Assembly (NCBI GenBank): GCA_013298265.1 | Contig: JAAFHE010000073.1 | Location: 1 to 10,348, forward strand | Direction of reading: 5' to 3' | Source of the DNA: Lysobacterales bacterium | GTDB taxonomy: Bacteria; Pseudomonadota; Gammaproteobacteria; Xanthomonadales; Rhodanobacteraceae | DNA: 10,348 nt | Shown here: in pieces, positions 1 to 6,697 of the stretch | How the letters are laid out: each line of letters opens with the position of its first letter | How positions within the stretch are numbered: position 1 is the first letter of the stretch | Notes under the pieces: model-generated | Database searches by the model: none | What the model saw: only the letters and a program-made list of their open reading frames with translations | Told to the model about the DNA's origin: nothing | Translations under genes and position numbers: made by a program

Positions 1-1
1 G

Positions 2-907
2 AGGGTCGCGGATATCACGCTGCAGGCATACGGCATTCCCCCCGGCATCGTTGACGTACCGCGAACCCACGGCCTGCTGCGTGCGCCGGTCGACATACGC
101 CAGGGCGCCATGCCGGTCATTCTGTTTTCGCCCGGCTACACGGCAACGCGCTCATCGAACACGCTCATGGTCGAAGAGCTAGCCAGTCGCGGCTATATCG
201 TTGCAACGATCGATCACACGCACGACGCAGATGCGGTCGAATTCCCGGACGGTCACATCGAAGTCCGAACCCTTCCGGACAACCCGACTGATTTCAGGCC
301 CATCGTCGAGGTACGTACCGCCGACGTGCGCTTCGTGCTCAACGCGCTCACGCTCGTCAACTTCGGAATCAACCCGGATGCCGACCAGCAGCCGCTGCCC
401 GATAACCTGCGCGGTGCTATGGATTTGCGCCGCGTTGGCATGTTCGGCACCTCCATGGGTGGCAGTACGACCATATCCGCCATGCTGGCCGATTCACGCA
501 TCAGGGCGGGTTTGACCTTGGACAGCATCCCTCAACGCCATGCGGTGCATGCAAGACTCGATCGGCCATTTCTCATGATCAATGCCAAAGCCAATCGTGC
601 CACTTCGGCTGACCTGGCCACGTTCTGGAACAACCAGCGCGGTTGGAAGCGGGATCTTCGCATGACCGGCGCGGCACACTTGTCGTATAGCGATTTTGTC
701 TGGATTGTTCCACAAATCGCATCTGCAATCGGGATGTCTCCCGAGGACTTGGCGGACCTCATTGGCGCTGTCGACCCACTACGCGCCGTCGCGGTGCAAC
801 GTTCCTACGCGCTGGCTTTCTTCGATATGCATCTACGCAATCGCACCTGCCTCAACTTGCTCGACGGTCCGTCGCCAATTTTTCCGGAGGTGGAATTCAT
901 TCCATAG
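2..907 (+). CDS. alpha/beta hydrolase, PAF-acetylhydrolase/dienelactone hydrolase-like (5' partial)
   Basis: This is the C-terminal part of a serine hydrolase. The frame is open through the left edge, so the ATG at 110 is an internal methionine and the true start lies outside the window. Residues decoded upstream of 110 continue the family pattern. Numbered from the ATG at 110, I see PVILFSPGY (the strand before the oxyanion region), a nucleophile elbow GTSMGG with Ser115, a likely catalytic Asp138 in TLDS, and a likely catalytic His190 in AHLSYSDF. This spacing and the HLSxxDF form resemble bacterial PAF-acetylhydrolase-type lipases/esterases. Any signal peptide would lie in the missing N-terminus. 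The substrate cannot be told from sequence; an ester or phospholipid acyl ester is the family expectation. The gene converges on the lipid transport operon to its right. The family call is fairly sure, the specificity is not. Confidence 0.85.
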   Translation, partial: RVADITLQAYGIPPGIVDVPRTHGLLRAPVDIRQGAMPVILFSPGYTATRSSNTLMVEELASRGYIVATIDHTHDADAVEFPDGHIEVRTLPDNPTDFRPIVEVRTADVRFVLNALTLVNFGINPDADQQPLPDNLRGAMDLRRVGMFGTSMGGSTTISAMLADSRIRAGLTLDSIPQRHAVHARLDRPFLMINAKANRATSADLATFWNNQRGWKRDLRMTGAAHLSYSDFVWIVPQIASAIGMSPEDLADLIGAVDPLRAVAVQRSYALAFFDMHLRNRTCLNLLDGPSPIFPEVEFIP

Positions 908-1097
908 ACCCGGGATACGGGAGCTTGGCTGCGCCCAACCAGCCCCTCGCCTGAGTCATTCGGCGGCTTGGCGGTGCGACTTGTTCAGAGGTTCCCGAGG
1001 GGAATAGAGGACAGGACTCGCTCAGCTATCACTCACATTGCGGCAGCATCGGCTGCACCAGAGAAACCGCGGAGGACGGCCGGTGTGGGGCAGAGGT

Positions 1098-1736
1098 TCA
1101 ACGCACCGGTTCCGCTGCGCGGTCGCCGGCAGCGACAGTCCACGCAGCGCCGTCCCGGACGAGACGGTCGATGGCTCGCTCGAAGGCCTTGAAGACCATC
1201 GGTACCGCGCTGCCGGTAGCGGGTTCTTCGACGGAGAACGCGCGTGCCGCGGCGACCTGTCCGTCGGCAACGCGAATCAGGCGCAGGTAGAAGCCGATGG
1301 AGACCGACGGTAACGCGGCGTCGCGATATTCCGCCTGAAACCGGACCAGGTCCGATTCCAGCAGGAAATCGGTGTGCTGAAGACTGGTGCTGTCGGCGGC
1401 ACCCGCGGCACCGGCTTCATGGAGCGCCTGGATGATGAGCGTCTGCAGCAGCGTGGCCGGCGCGTCCTGCCAGCGTGCGTCGCGGTAGACCTCGACCTGT
1501 CCCGGCCGCGGCGAAACGAGGATGCGAGTGCCCAGCAGCGGCGCCGGTGCCTGTGGTTCGGCGACGGCGATCTGCCAGCGCCGTTGCTGGGCGTCTGACA
1601 TACGGGTAGGCGCGACAGGGGGCGACAGCGCCGGCGCGTAGAGCGCCACGCTGCCGCCGGGGCGCGCGAGCAGCGAGCAGCCGCCGGTTAGAAGTGCCGC
1701 AAAGATTACTAATGCATGTGTGTATTTTGCTTTCAT
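1098..1736 (-). CDS. ABC-type transport auxiliary lipoprotein (PqiC/YmbA-like)
   Basis: A 212-residue predicted lipoprotein, last gene of the MCE transport operon. The N-terminus is a short signal peptide, a hydrophobic run ending LLTGGC with the acylatable Cys at residue 20. The box is slightly off the usual L-[AST]-[GA]-C because Thr is at -3. The mature protein has the hallmark of the ABC_trans_aux family at about residues 71-105: ILVSPRPGQVEVY, then RWQDAPATLLQTLIIQAL. In the Pqi system the equivalent lipoprotein, PqiC, sits at the outer membrane and partners the MCE protein; a similar role here is inferred. The start is supported by an AAGGAG ribosome binding site 11 bases upstream and by an ATGA overlap with the stop of the MCE gene, implying translational coupling. 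No obvious terminator follows the stop. Confidence 0.85.
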   Translation of the reverse strand: MKAKYTHALVIFAALLTGGCSLLARPGGSVALYAPALSPPVAPTRMSDAQQRRWQIAVAEPQAPAPLLGTRILVSPRPGQVEVYRDARWQDAPATLLQTLIIQALHEAGAAGAADSTSLQHTDFLLESDLVRFQAEYRDAALPSVSIGFYLRLIRVADGQVAAARAFSVEEPATGSAVPMVFKAFERAIDRLVRDGAAWTVAAGDRAAEPVR

Positions 1737-2680
1737 TGCGGCTGGAACTCCTTCGGCTGCTCGCGGCCGAGCAGATAGCCGGCGGGATCGTCCTGCAGGT
1801 GTCCGGATGCGGAACGCAACGCACGCAGGGTCGCGCGCAGTTCGATCAGGGTCGGCGCGAGCTGTGCCAGGCCATTGGTCGTGAAGCGCTCGATCGGTTC
1901 GCGGTTGCGGTCGAGCAGTGCCGCGGCCGCATCGGTGGTCCGTTGCGCCGAAGTCAGCCAGTCGCGCGCATCGTCGAGCAGGGGCTGCATGCGCTCGTGG
2001 ACCAGGGCGTCAGTCGACGCCGACAAGCGATCGATACGCTGCAGACTCTGCTTGAGTTGTCGGCTCGCGTCGCTGATGTCGGCCACCAGTGAATGCAGGT
2101 CCCCGCGTTGCGCGGCTAGCGACCGCGTCACCTCGTCGATGTTGGCGAGCGCGACCGCCACGTGCTCGAGGTTGGTGTCCGACAACAGCGTGTTGAGACG
2201 CACCAGTGTTTCGTTCGCACTCACGGCGGCGTCCTGGCCGGAGGCCAGCAGCGATTGCATGGCCGAGACGTCGGCGACGATGCGGGCGGTGGCCTCGCCC
2301 GGTGCCGGCATCAGCGGTGCGGCGCCCGGCGTGCCGCCGGAGAGCTGGATCACGGTCACGCCCGTGAGACCGATGATGTTCAGGCGCGCACGGGTGTCGA
2401 TTTTCACCGGAGTGCTGCCGTTGAGGCGGACGTGTGCGATGACCTGGCGCGGATCGTCCGGAGCCAGCGAGAGCTTGCGCACCTCCCCGACCTGGATACC
2501 GTTGTACTGCACGGCGCCGCCGACGGTGAGGCCGGTCACCGCTTCCTCGAACAGGATGTCGTAGTAGACCCACTCACGTTCGAGCGACAGCTTGCCGAGC
2601 CACAGCACAAAGCCGAAAGCCGCGACGAACAGGCCGAGCGCGAAGGCACCGATGAGTACATAGCTAGCGCGAGTTTCCAT
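1733..2680 (-). CDS. MCE (MlaD-family) periplasmic lipid-binding protein
   Basis: A 315-residue protein with one N-terminal membrane anchor (about residues 6-29) and a single MCE domain at about 39-116. Visible signatures are the YYDILFEEAVTGLTVGGAVQYNGIQVGEV segment, described here in parts: FxxAVTGLTVGG at 44-55 and VQYNGIQVGEV at 57-67, then IGLTGVTVIQLSGG near 103-116. A long helical, Ser/Ala/Asp/Leu-rich C-terminal region (about 135-300) follows, as in MCE proteins whose helices form a tube. Such proteins form hexamers that bind lipids between the inner-membrane permease and the outer membrane. A strong GGAGGG ribosome binding site lies 4 bases before the ATG at 2680. The gene overlaps the end of the ATPase gene by 17 bases and the lipoprotein start by 4. 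It is longer than E. coli MlaD (about 180 residues), nearer to the operon type that carries an auxiliary lipoprotein. Confidence 0.9.
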   Translation of the reverse strand: METRASYVLIGAFALGLFVAAFGFVLWLGKLSLEREWVYYDILFEEAVTGLTVGGAVQYNGIQVGEVRKLSLAPDDPRQVIAHVRLNGSTPVKIDTRARLNIIGLTGVTVIQLSGGTPGAAPLMPAPGEATARIVADVSAMQSLLASGQDAAVSANETLVRLNTLLSDTNLEHVAVALANIDEVTRSLAAQRGDLHSLVADISDASRQLKQSLQRIDRLSASTDALVHERMQPLLDDARDWLTSAQRTTDAAAALLDRNREPIERFTTNGLAQLAPTLIELRATLRALRSASGHLQDDPAGYLLGREQPKEFQPQ

Positions 2681-3479
2681 CGAACCCTCCAGGGATCACA
2701 GGGGCCGGGACCGGCCGATGGGCACGGGCACCGCGCGCGCGCGGCCCGCGGAAGCAGGCTTGTATCCACGGATCAGGGTTGTTTTCGACCGTAGCGATCC
2801 GATCCGCGACGACGACATGCCGATCCGACAGCACGGCGACGCGATCGCAGAGCGAGTACAGGCTGTCGAGGTCGTGCGTGACCAGAAATACGGTCAGACC
2901 CAGCGCGTTGCGCAAGGTCGAGATCAGCTCGTCGAACGCGGCGGCGCCGACCGGGTCGAGGCCCGAAGTCGGTTCGTCGAGAAAAAGGATTTCGGGATCA
3001 AGGACCAGTGCACGCGCAAGCCCCGCGCGCTTGCGCATGCCGCCGGACAGCTGTGCCGGATATTTGGCGGCGGCGTCCAGCGGCAAGCCGGTCAGCGCGA
3101 TCTTGAGCAGCGCGATGTCCTTCACCAGGTCGGGCGGAAGATGATGGAACTCGACGAGCGGCAGCTCGACGTTCTCCAGCACGGTGAGCGACGAGAACAA
3201 CGCGCCGTCCTGGAACATCAGTCCAAAGCGACGGTCGATCGCCCGGCGGTCTTCGGCGCCCAGATGGGTCGTGTCCTGGCCGAGAAACCGTATGCTGCCG
3301 CCATCGGGACCCTTGAGGCCAACGATCGAGCGCAGCAGCACCGACTTGCCCGCGCCTGAGCCACCGATCACGCCGAGGATCTCGCCGCGGTGCACGTCCA
3401 GATCGAGCGCATCGTGCACTACCTGGGTGCCGAACACGTTGCGCAGACCGCGTACCTCGATCAGGACATCCGCGTTCAT
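2664..3479 (-). CDS. ABC transporter ATP-binding protein (MlaF-like)
   Basis: A 271-residue cytoplasmic ATPase that powers the lipid transporter. The motifs are in order: Walker A GGSGAGKS at 39-46, Q-loop Gln90 in MFQDGALFSSLTVLENV (the GALFSSLTV form is typical of MlaF/Mkl ATPases), signature LSGGMRKRAGLARAL from 144, Walker B ILFLDEPTSGLDP from 164, and the switch His202 in VTHD. The Arg/Pro-rich tail after about 245 is poorly conserved. The ATG overlaps the permease TGA (ATGA at 3476-3479), so the genes are almost certainly translated as a coupled pair. In the family, two copies of this subunit bind two copies of the MlaE-like permease. All catalytic residues are intact. Confidence 0.95.
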   Translation of the reverse strand: MNADVLIEVRGLRNVFGTQVVHDALDLDVHRGEILGVIGGSGAGKSVLLRSIVGLKGPDGGSIRFLGQDTTHLGAEDRRAIDRRFGLMFQDGALFSSLTVLENVELPLVEFHHLPPDLVKDIALLKIALTGLPLDAAAKYPAQLSGGMRKRAGLARALVLDPEILFLDEPTSGLDPVGAAAFDELISTLRNALGLTVFLVTHDLDSLYSLCDRVAVLSDRHVVVADRIATVENNPDPWIQACFRGPRARGARAHRPVPAPVIPGGFDGNSR

Positions 3480-4609
3480 ACCTGCAGTTCCATGAAGAAG
3501 ATGGCGAAGAGCGCGTCGAAAACGATCACCAGGAAAATCGACTGCACGACGGAAGCGGTCGTATGCCGGCCGACGGATTCGGCGCTGCCCTCGACCTTGA
3601 AGCCTTCGAGACAGCTGACTGCAGCGATGAGGAAGGCGAAGACTGGCGCTTTTGCCATGCCCACCCAGAAGTGGCGCAGCTCAGTCGTCTCATGCAGGCG
3701 GCCGATGAACATCGCCGGTGTGAAATCGAGCGACATCACGCCAACCAGGCCACCGCCGACGAGTCCCGACAGCATGCCAAGGAACGTGAGCGCCGGCAGC
3801 ATGACCAGGAGGGCGAGCAGGCGCGGGATCACGAGGAGTTCGATCGGATCGAGGCCCAGTGCCTGGATCGCATCAAGTTCCTCGCGGCTCTTCATCGAGC
3901 CGATCTGCGCGGTGAAGGCGCTGCCCGAACGGCCCGCAATCAGGATGGCCGTCAGCAGGACGCCAAATTCCCGCAGAAACGAGTAGGACACCAGTTCGAC
4001 CGTGAAGACCTCCGCGCCGAAGTCGCGCAGGACCGTTGCGCCCAGGAAGGCGACAACGGCTCCGACGAGGAACGACAGCAGTACGACGATGGGTACGGCG
4101 TCGAGACCCGTCTGCTCCATGTGGAATACCGTCGCAGTCAGGCGCAGGCGGCGGTGGCCGGAAAACACCTTGCCTAGTGTCGCCAGCATCATGCCGACGA
4201 ACCCCAGTAGCTCGCGTGCCTGGTGCCAGGCATCGACGATGGCGCCGCCGATGCGTTCCAGCAATCGCACGAAGCTCGCGTGGACCGGGCGGGCAGGCGC
4301 CGCTTGACCGTGACGCGCGGTGACGAGCTGCAGGAGGGCCAGGTTGGCGGGATTCAATCCCTGCACGTCGGCGGCGGAAAACGACGGTGGGCTGTCGCCG
4401 AGGGCGCGCAGCAGGAGCAAGGCGCCGGTGGTGTCCAACGCAGTAAGCTGATGCGCGTCGATCAGGCAGTGATCACCGGGTCGCATGGCTGCGGCCCCGG
4501 CTACCGCGGGCGCGAGGTCCCGGGCATTGGCGAGGGTCCAGTCGCCTGCCAGCGTCAGTGTGGCGCTGCCATTTGTCCGGATCCAGCTCACTGTTGCCTT
4601 CTGCGCCAT
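3476..4609 (-). CDS. STAS domain-MlaE family ABC permease fusion
   Basis: A 377-residue protein, first gene of the operon. Residues about 1-95 are a STAS domain like MlaB, including LIDAHQLTALDTTGALLLL around 49-67, where DTTG sits at the usual Ser/Thr regulatory position. Residues about 130-377 are the MlaE permease: several hydrophobic segments and the family's cytoplasmic signature REELDAIQALGLDPIELL from 242. In E. coli MlaB and MlaE are separate proteins; here they are fused, a known arrangement in many proteobacteria. I chose the ATG at 4609 because the STAS fold starts right after it, an AGGG lies 9 bases upstream, and the 81 extra residues from the ATG at 4852 are Arg-rich and resemble no domain. 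The gene ends in an ATGA overlap with the ATPase. An imperfect FNR-like box lies at 4665-4678. Confidence 0.92.
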   Translation of the reverse strand: MAQKATVSWIRTNGSATLTLAGDWTLANARDLAPAVAGAAAMRPGDHCLIDAHQLTALDTTGALLLLRALGDSPPSFSAADVQGLNPANLALLQLVTARHGQAAPARPVHASFVRLLERIGGAIVDAWHQARELLGFVGMMLATLGKVFSGHRRLRLTATVFHMEQTGLDAVPIVVLLSFLVGAVVAFLGATVLRDFGAEVFTVELVSYSFLREFGVLLTAILIAGRSGSAFTAQIGSMKSREELDAIQALGLDPIELLVIPRLLALLVMLPALTFLGMLSGLVGGGLVGVMSLDFTPAMFIGRLHETTELRHFWVGMAKAPVFAFLIAAVSCLEGFKVEGSAESVGRHTTASVVQSIFLVIVFDALFAIFFMELQV

Positions 4610-4647
4610 GGGGCTAATCCCTGTGGACTGGCACCGAGCTTCGCGCA

Positions 4648-4663
4648 GCCCCTGTAGAGGGGC
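4648..4663. repeat. short GC-rich hairpin
   Basis: GCCCCT (4648-4653) and AGGGGC (4658-4663) are perfect 6-base inverted arms around a 4-base loop. It lies 39 bases upstream of the permease ATG and directly beside the imperfect FNR-like box. No T-run follows on either strand, so it is not a canonical terminator. It could be chance in such GC-rich DNA. Confidence 0.3.
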
Positions 4664-4664
4664 A

Positions 4665-4678
4665 GTGATCCAGGTCAA
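4665..4678 (-). promoter_or_regulatory. imperfect FNR/Anr-like box upstream of the lipid transport operon
   Basis: Read on the - strand the site is TTGACCTGGATCAC, matching TTGAT-N4-ATCAA at 8 of 10 defined positions. Its centre (4671.5) is about 62 bases upstream of the permease ATG at 4609. If it acted at -41.5, transcription would start near 4630, giving a leader of about 20 bases. No good -10 hexamer is visible at the expected spot, so this is a weak candidate. It is noted mainly because two perfect boxes occur elsewhere in the window. Confidence 0.25.
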
Positions 4679-4903
4679 CCCGGGCCCGCTTTGAGTCCTT
4701 GCGGATGCTGCGCCGCCGATGACGTAACGCTTCGGTCTCGGTAGACCACGCAGGGGCGTCGCCATCGTCGACGAAATCCGCATGGCACGGATGCGTGGCT
4801 GCGAGCTTGCGCGCGTGTTTGGTCGGACACCGGTACGGGTCCGTTCGTGCACCGATCTCCCGCAAGTGCCCGATCAGGCCGTTGGTGTTCGCGCAGTGGT
4901 GAA

Positions 4904-4929
4904 AATTTACTTTTTGTATAAAGTAAATT
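4904..4929. promoter_or_regulatory. AT-rich perfect inverted repeat, candidate operator
   Basis: AATTTACTTT (4904-4913) and AAAGTAAATT (4920-4929) are perfect 10-base inverted arms separated by TTGTAT. This 26-base AT island has a single G or C per arm, in DNA that is otherwise strongly GC-rich. The symmetry and size suit an operator for a dimeric regulator (MarR, TetR or MerR type), and TATAA-like elements within it could be part of a promoter. On the - strand a CATAAT hexamer (4932-4927) overlaps its edge. It could serve the lipid transport operon, whose first ATG is about 295 bases away, or a lost gene on the + strand. A weak terminator for the DUF4010 transcript is possible, but the stem is nearly all A:T. 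The regulator is unknown. Confidence 0.5.
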
Positions 4930-5133
4930 ATGCCGAGATGGCGCGACGGCGCGGGATGAGGCGGGCTCGGAATGGAAGCTCCGACTGCTGCGGCCAGCGA
5001 GGGCTGCCGGGACCGTCGCGCTCGCAACGCTGTTCGGCGTGAAGGCCGTCGAGGAGCAGCACGCGTTGCGCTACCGCCGCTGCGGCAAGGCGATCAGCAC
5101 CTTTCGAAAGCGGCATGCGGGCGTGCCTTGCCG

Positions 5134-6369
5134 TCAGCTGCACCACCAGATCGCTGCCACGAGGGTCGCGTTGATGGCGAGGACGCCGCCGGCGACCTCC
5201 AGGGCGTATCGCTTCCCACCGACCCCGGCCGCAATGCATTTCATCAGCGAGTTGGCACTGAAAGCCACGGCCAGGGCATAGCTTGCCGTAGGTGGTGGCA
5301 CATGTGCGTCGCTGACCAGCTTGGCGACGCCGATGGCCGCTGCATGCACATCGACGAGTCCGGTCAAGGCGGCCGTCGCCATCACTCCGGCGTCGCCGAG
5401 CCACTCGCGTAGCCAACTGGAAAACAGCAACGACAGCGCGACGATTCCGGCGAACAGCAGAGCATGAGGCAGGGCAAAACGACTGGCCAGGGCCGGCGGC
5501 AGTTCGCCTGCAACGACCGCTCGTCCTCGCCATGCGTGAAATCCCGCAATGGCCGCGGTCGTCATCGCGGTCGCGAACAGCGGCAGCGCCAGATGCAGCA
5601 GCATGTCCCTGGACACCAGTCCGATGACCAGGGCGAGCTGCAGCACGGTTGCCACACAGGAAAACAGCGCCGCGGCAACACAAACCTGGAGGTGCGAAGA
5701 ATCCGCGCGCGCGCGCTGTCCCATCACGGCGATGGTGGCGGCGCTGGATACGAAACCGCCCAGCAGTCCCACGATCGCGAGCCCCAGTCGCGCCCCCATT
5801 GCGCGTAGCGCGACATGGCCGGCGGCGTTGATGGCGATGACCAGCACCGCAATCAGCCAGACCTGGCGTGGATTCACCGCAGACCACGGATCGACGGGGC
5901 GGTCGGGGAGCAGCGGCAATACGATCAGCAGCGACGTGGCCAACAGCATCACGTCACTCAGTTCGCGCGCGTCGAGTATGCGCCGCGCGAAGTGGTGCAG
6001 CGATTCCTCGCTATGCAGCAGCAAGGCCAGCGCCACGGCGAGCCCGGCGCCAAGCCGCGGATCCTGCATCGAGAGCGCGCCGAGGAAAAACGTCGCGAGC
6101 ATGGCCAGCGGTGTCGTCAGACTGGCGTCATCTTCCTCCTGGCGAAAATAGGCAGACAGCGCCAATGCGGCGGTAGCCAGCCCGCCTACGGCGACAGCCA
6201 CGTCATTGAGCAGCATGCAGGTGGCGCCGATCAGGGCCGCGGTCGTGAACGTGCGGACACCGGCTCTGTTGGCTGCGCCACTCACCGAATTCCGTCGCTC
6301 GCGTTCAATGCCCAGCAACAGTCCTCCACCAAGGGCGGCGGTGAGTCCGGGCAGGAGTTCTCCGTTCAT
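5134..6369 (-). CDS. MgtC/SapB family membrane protein with DUF4010 domain
   Basis: A 411-residue polytopic inner-membrane protein. The N-terminal MgtC/SapB-like domain (about residues 1-130) shows LTAALGGGLLLGIERERR near 9-26 and RAGVRTFTTAALIGA at 35-49, both characteristic. The C-terminal half is nearly all hydrophobic segments and fits DUF4010, including GGFVSSAATIAVMGQRAR and GLVDVHAAAIGVAKLV. The biochemical role is not established; MgtC relatives are linked to magnesium limitation and virulence in other bacteria, which need not apply here. I chose the ATG at 6369 because the conserved domain begins at once and a TAGGA lies about 11 bases upstream. The ATG at 6417 has no ribosome binding site, and the frame further upstream runs across both FNR boxes. 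A perfect FNR/Anr box centred 82 bases before the start suggests oxygen-responsive control. Confidence 0.88.
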   Translation of the reverse strand: MNGELLPGLTAALGGGLLLGIERERRNSVSGAANRAGVRTFTTAALIGATCMLLNDVAVAVGGLATAALALSAYFRQEEDDASLTTPLAMLATFFLGALSMQDPRLGAGLAVALALLLHSEESLHHFARRILDARELSDVMLLATSLLIVLPLLPDRPVDPWSAVNPRQVWLIAVLVIAINAAGHVALRAMGARLGLAIVGLLGGFVSSAATIAVMGQRARADSSHLQVCVAAALFSCVATVLQLALVIGLVSRDMLLHLALPLFATAMTTAAIAGFHAWRGRAVVAGELPPALASRFALPHALLFAGIVALSLLFSSWLREWLGDAGVMATAALTGLVDVHAAAIGVAKLVSDAHVPPPTASYALAVAFSANSLMKCIAAGVGGKRYALEVAGGVLAINATLVAAIWWCS

Positions 6370-6444
6370 CGTGGGCGTAGTCCTAACCGTGTTGCGGTAA
6401 AAGCGCGGGAGCTTCATTGCTAGCGGGTGAGCGGGTGTCGGGTA

Positions 6445-6458
6445 TTGATCCGCATCAA
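6445..6458 (-). promoter_or_regulatory. perfect FNR/Anr box, DUF4010 gene side
   Basis: The + strand reads TTGATCCGCATCAA, an exact TTGAT-N4-ATCAA. The site is symmetric, so its direction is set by context. It is centred 82 bases upstream of the DUF4010 gene ATG (6369) but about 246 bases from hemN, so the DUF4010 gene is the likelier target. If the site acts at -41.5, transcription would start near 6410, leaving a leader of about 40 bases. The -10 region there (TAGCAA) is poor. Confidence 0.7.
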
Positions 6459-6649
6459 GCGTGCCGGACTCGATGTGCTGAATCACGCTCAGGTCCGCTC
6501 GGAGCGCGTTGGAAGGGCCGACACCGTGACGCCTACGATCGCACAGTGCCGCCGCTAGGCGTAGCCTGGCGCGGTTTCGTCCAGTGGTCGGGTTCGGGTG
6601 AGTGCAAGCCGTTCGTCGGCGCTGACGGGTGTCCCTCCGTGTAGGCAGG

Positions 6650-6663
6650 TTGATCCCGATCAA
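6650..6663 (+). promoter_or_regulatory. perfect FNR/Anr box upstream of hemN
   Basis: The sequence TTGATCCCGATCAA exactly matches TTGAT-N4-ATCAA. It is centred at 6656.5, about 41 bases before the ATG at 6698. Anr/FNR control of hemN is well known in Pseudomonas and relatives. The site also argues against a start at 6629, which would place the box inside the gene. Confidence 0.85.
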
Positions 6664-6697
6664 GGCGGATGCACCGCTACTGCGGCATCGTGCGCGC

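Larger units (their letters stand above)
4610..5133. other. 524-base intergenic region without a convincing gene
   Basis: This stretch lies between the start of the permease gene and the stop of the DUF4010 gene, both on the - strand, so it must hold the mla-like operon promoter. Open frames exist on both strands, but they are Arg/Pro-rich, lack ribosome binding sites and match nothing I recognise. The most gene-like is a - strand frame from 5116 to 4928 (62 codons), which starts 17 bases after the DUF4010 stop; I do not support it as real. Listed separately are a GC hairpin (4648-4663), an imperfect FNR-like box (4665-4678) and a perfect AT-rich inverted repeat (4904-4929), which stands out sharply from the GC-rich surroundings. 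A decayed gene cannot be excluded. Confidence 0.5.
6370..6697. promoter_or_regulatory. divergent regulatory region between the DUF4010 gene and hemN
   Basis: This 328-base gap separates two divergent genes and contains two perfect FNR/Anr palindromes, centres 205 bases apart. I see no credible coding frame: the + frame from 6629 and the - frame from 6720 are upstream extensions of hemN and the DUF4010 gene that would bury the boxes. No sigma-70 consensus promoter stands out, as is common at activator-dependent promoters. The left box is close enough to drive the DUF4010 gene and the right box to drive hemN. Confidence 0.7.

Noticed and set aside
992..1004. Small palindrome TTCCC-GAG-GGGAA after the hydrolase gene
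   Set aside because: Five-base arms are expected by chance; there is no T-run and no promoter context.
1043..1056. Hairpin GCAGC-ATCG-GCTGC in the convergent gap 908-1097 as a terminator
   Set aside because: The stem is only 5 bases and no T-run follows on either strand, so it is not a supportable terminator.
3862..3876. GGATCGCATCAA-like FNR half-sites inside the permease gene
   Set aside because: The spacing between half-sites is 3 rather than 4 and the site lies inside coding sequence.
4610..4852. N-terminal extension of the permease from the ATG at 4852
   Set aside because: The added 81 residues are Arg/Pro/Ser-rich with no domain, while the STAS domain starts directly at the ATG at 4609, which has a plausible AGGG upstream.
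4928..5116. 62-codon - strand frame just after the DUF4010 gene
   Set aside because: Only a weak AAGG precedes it, the composition is Arg/Ala-rich as expected for random GC-rich frames, there is no recognisable domain, and its stop lies in the AT palindrome.
4972..5412. 146-codon + strand frame overlapping the 3' end of the DUF4010 gene
   Set aside because: It is largely antisense to a well-supported gene and its translation has no recognisable domain.
6629..6697. hemN start at 6629
   Set aside because: It would place the perfect FNR box at 6650-6663 inside the coding sequence, and the extra residues do not resemble HemN N-termini.
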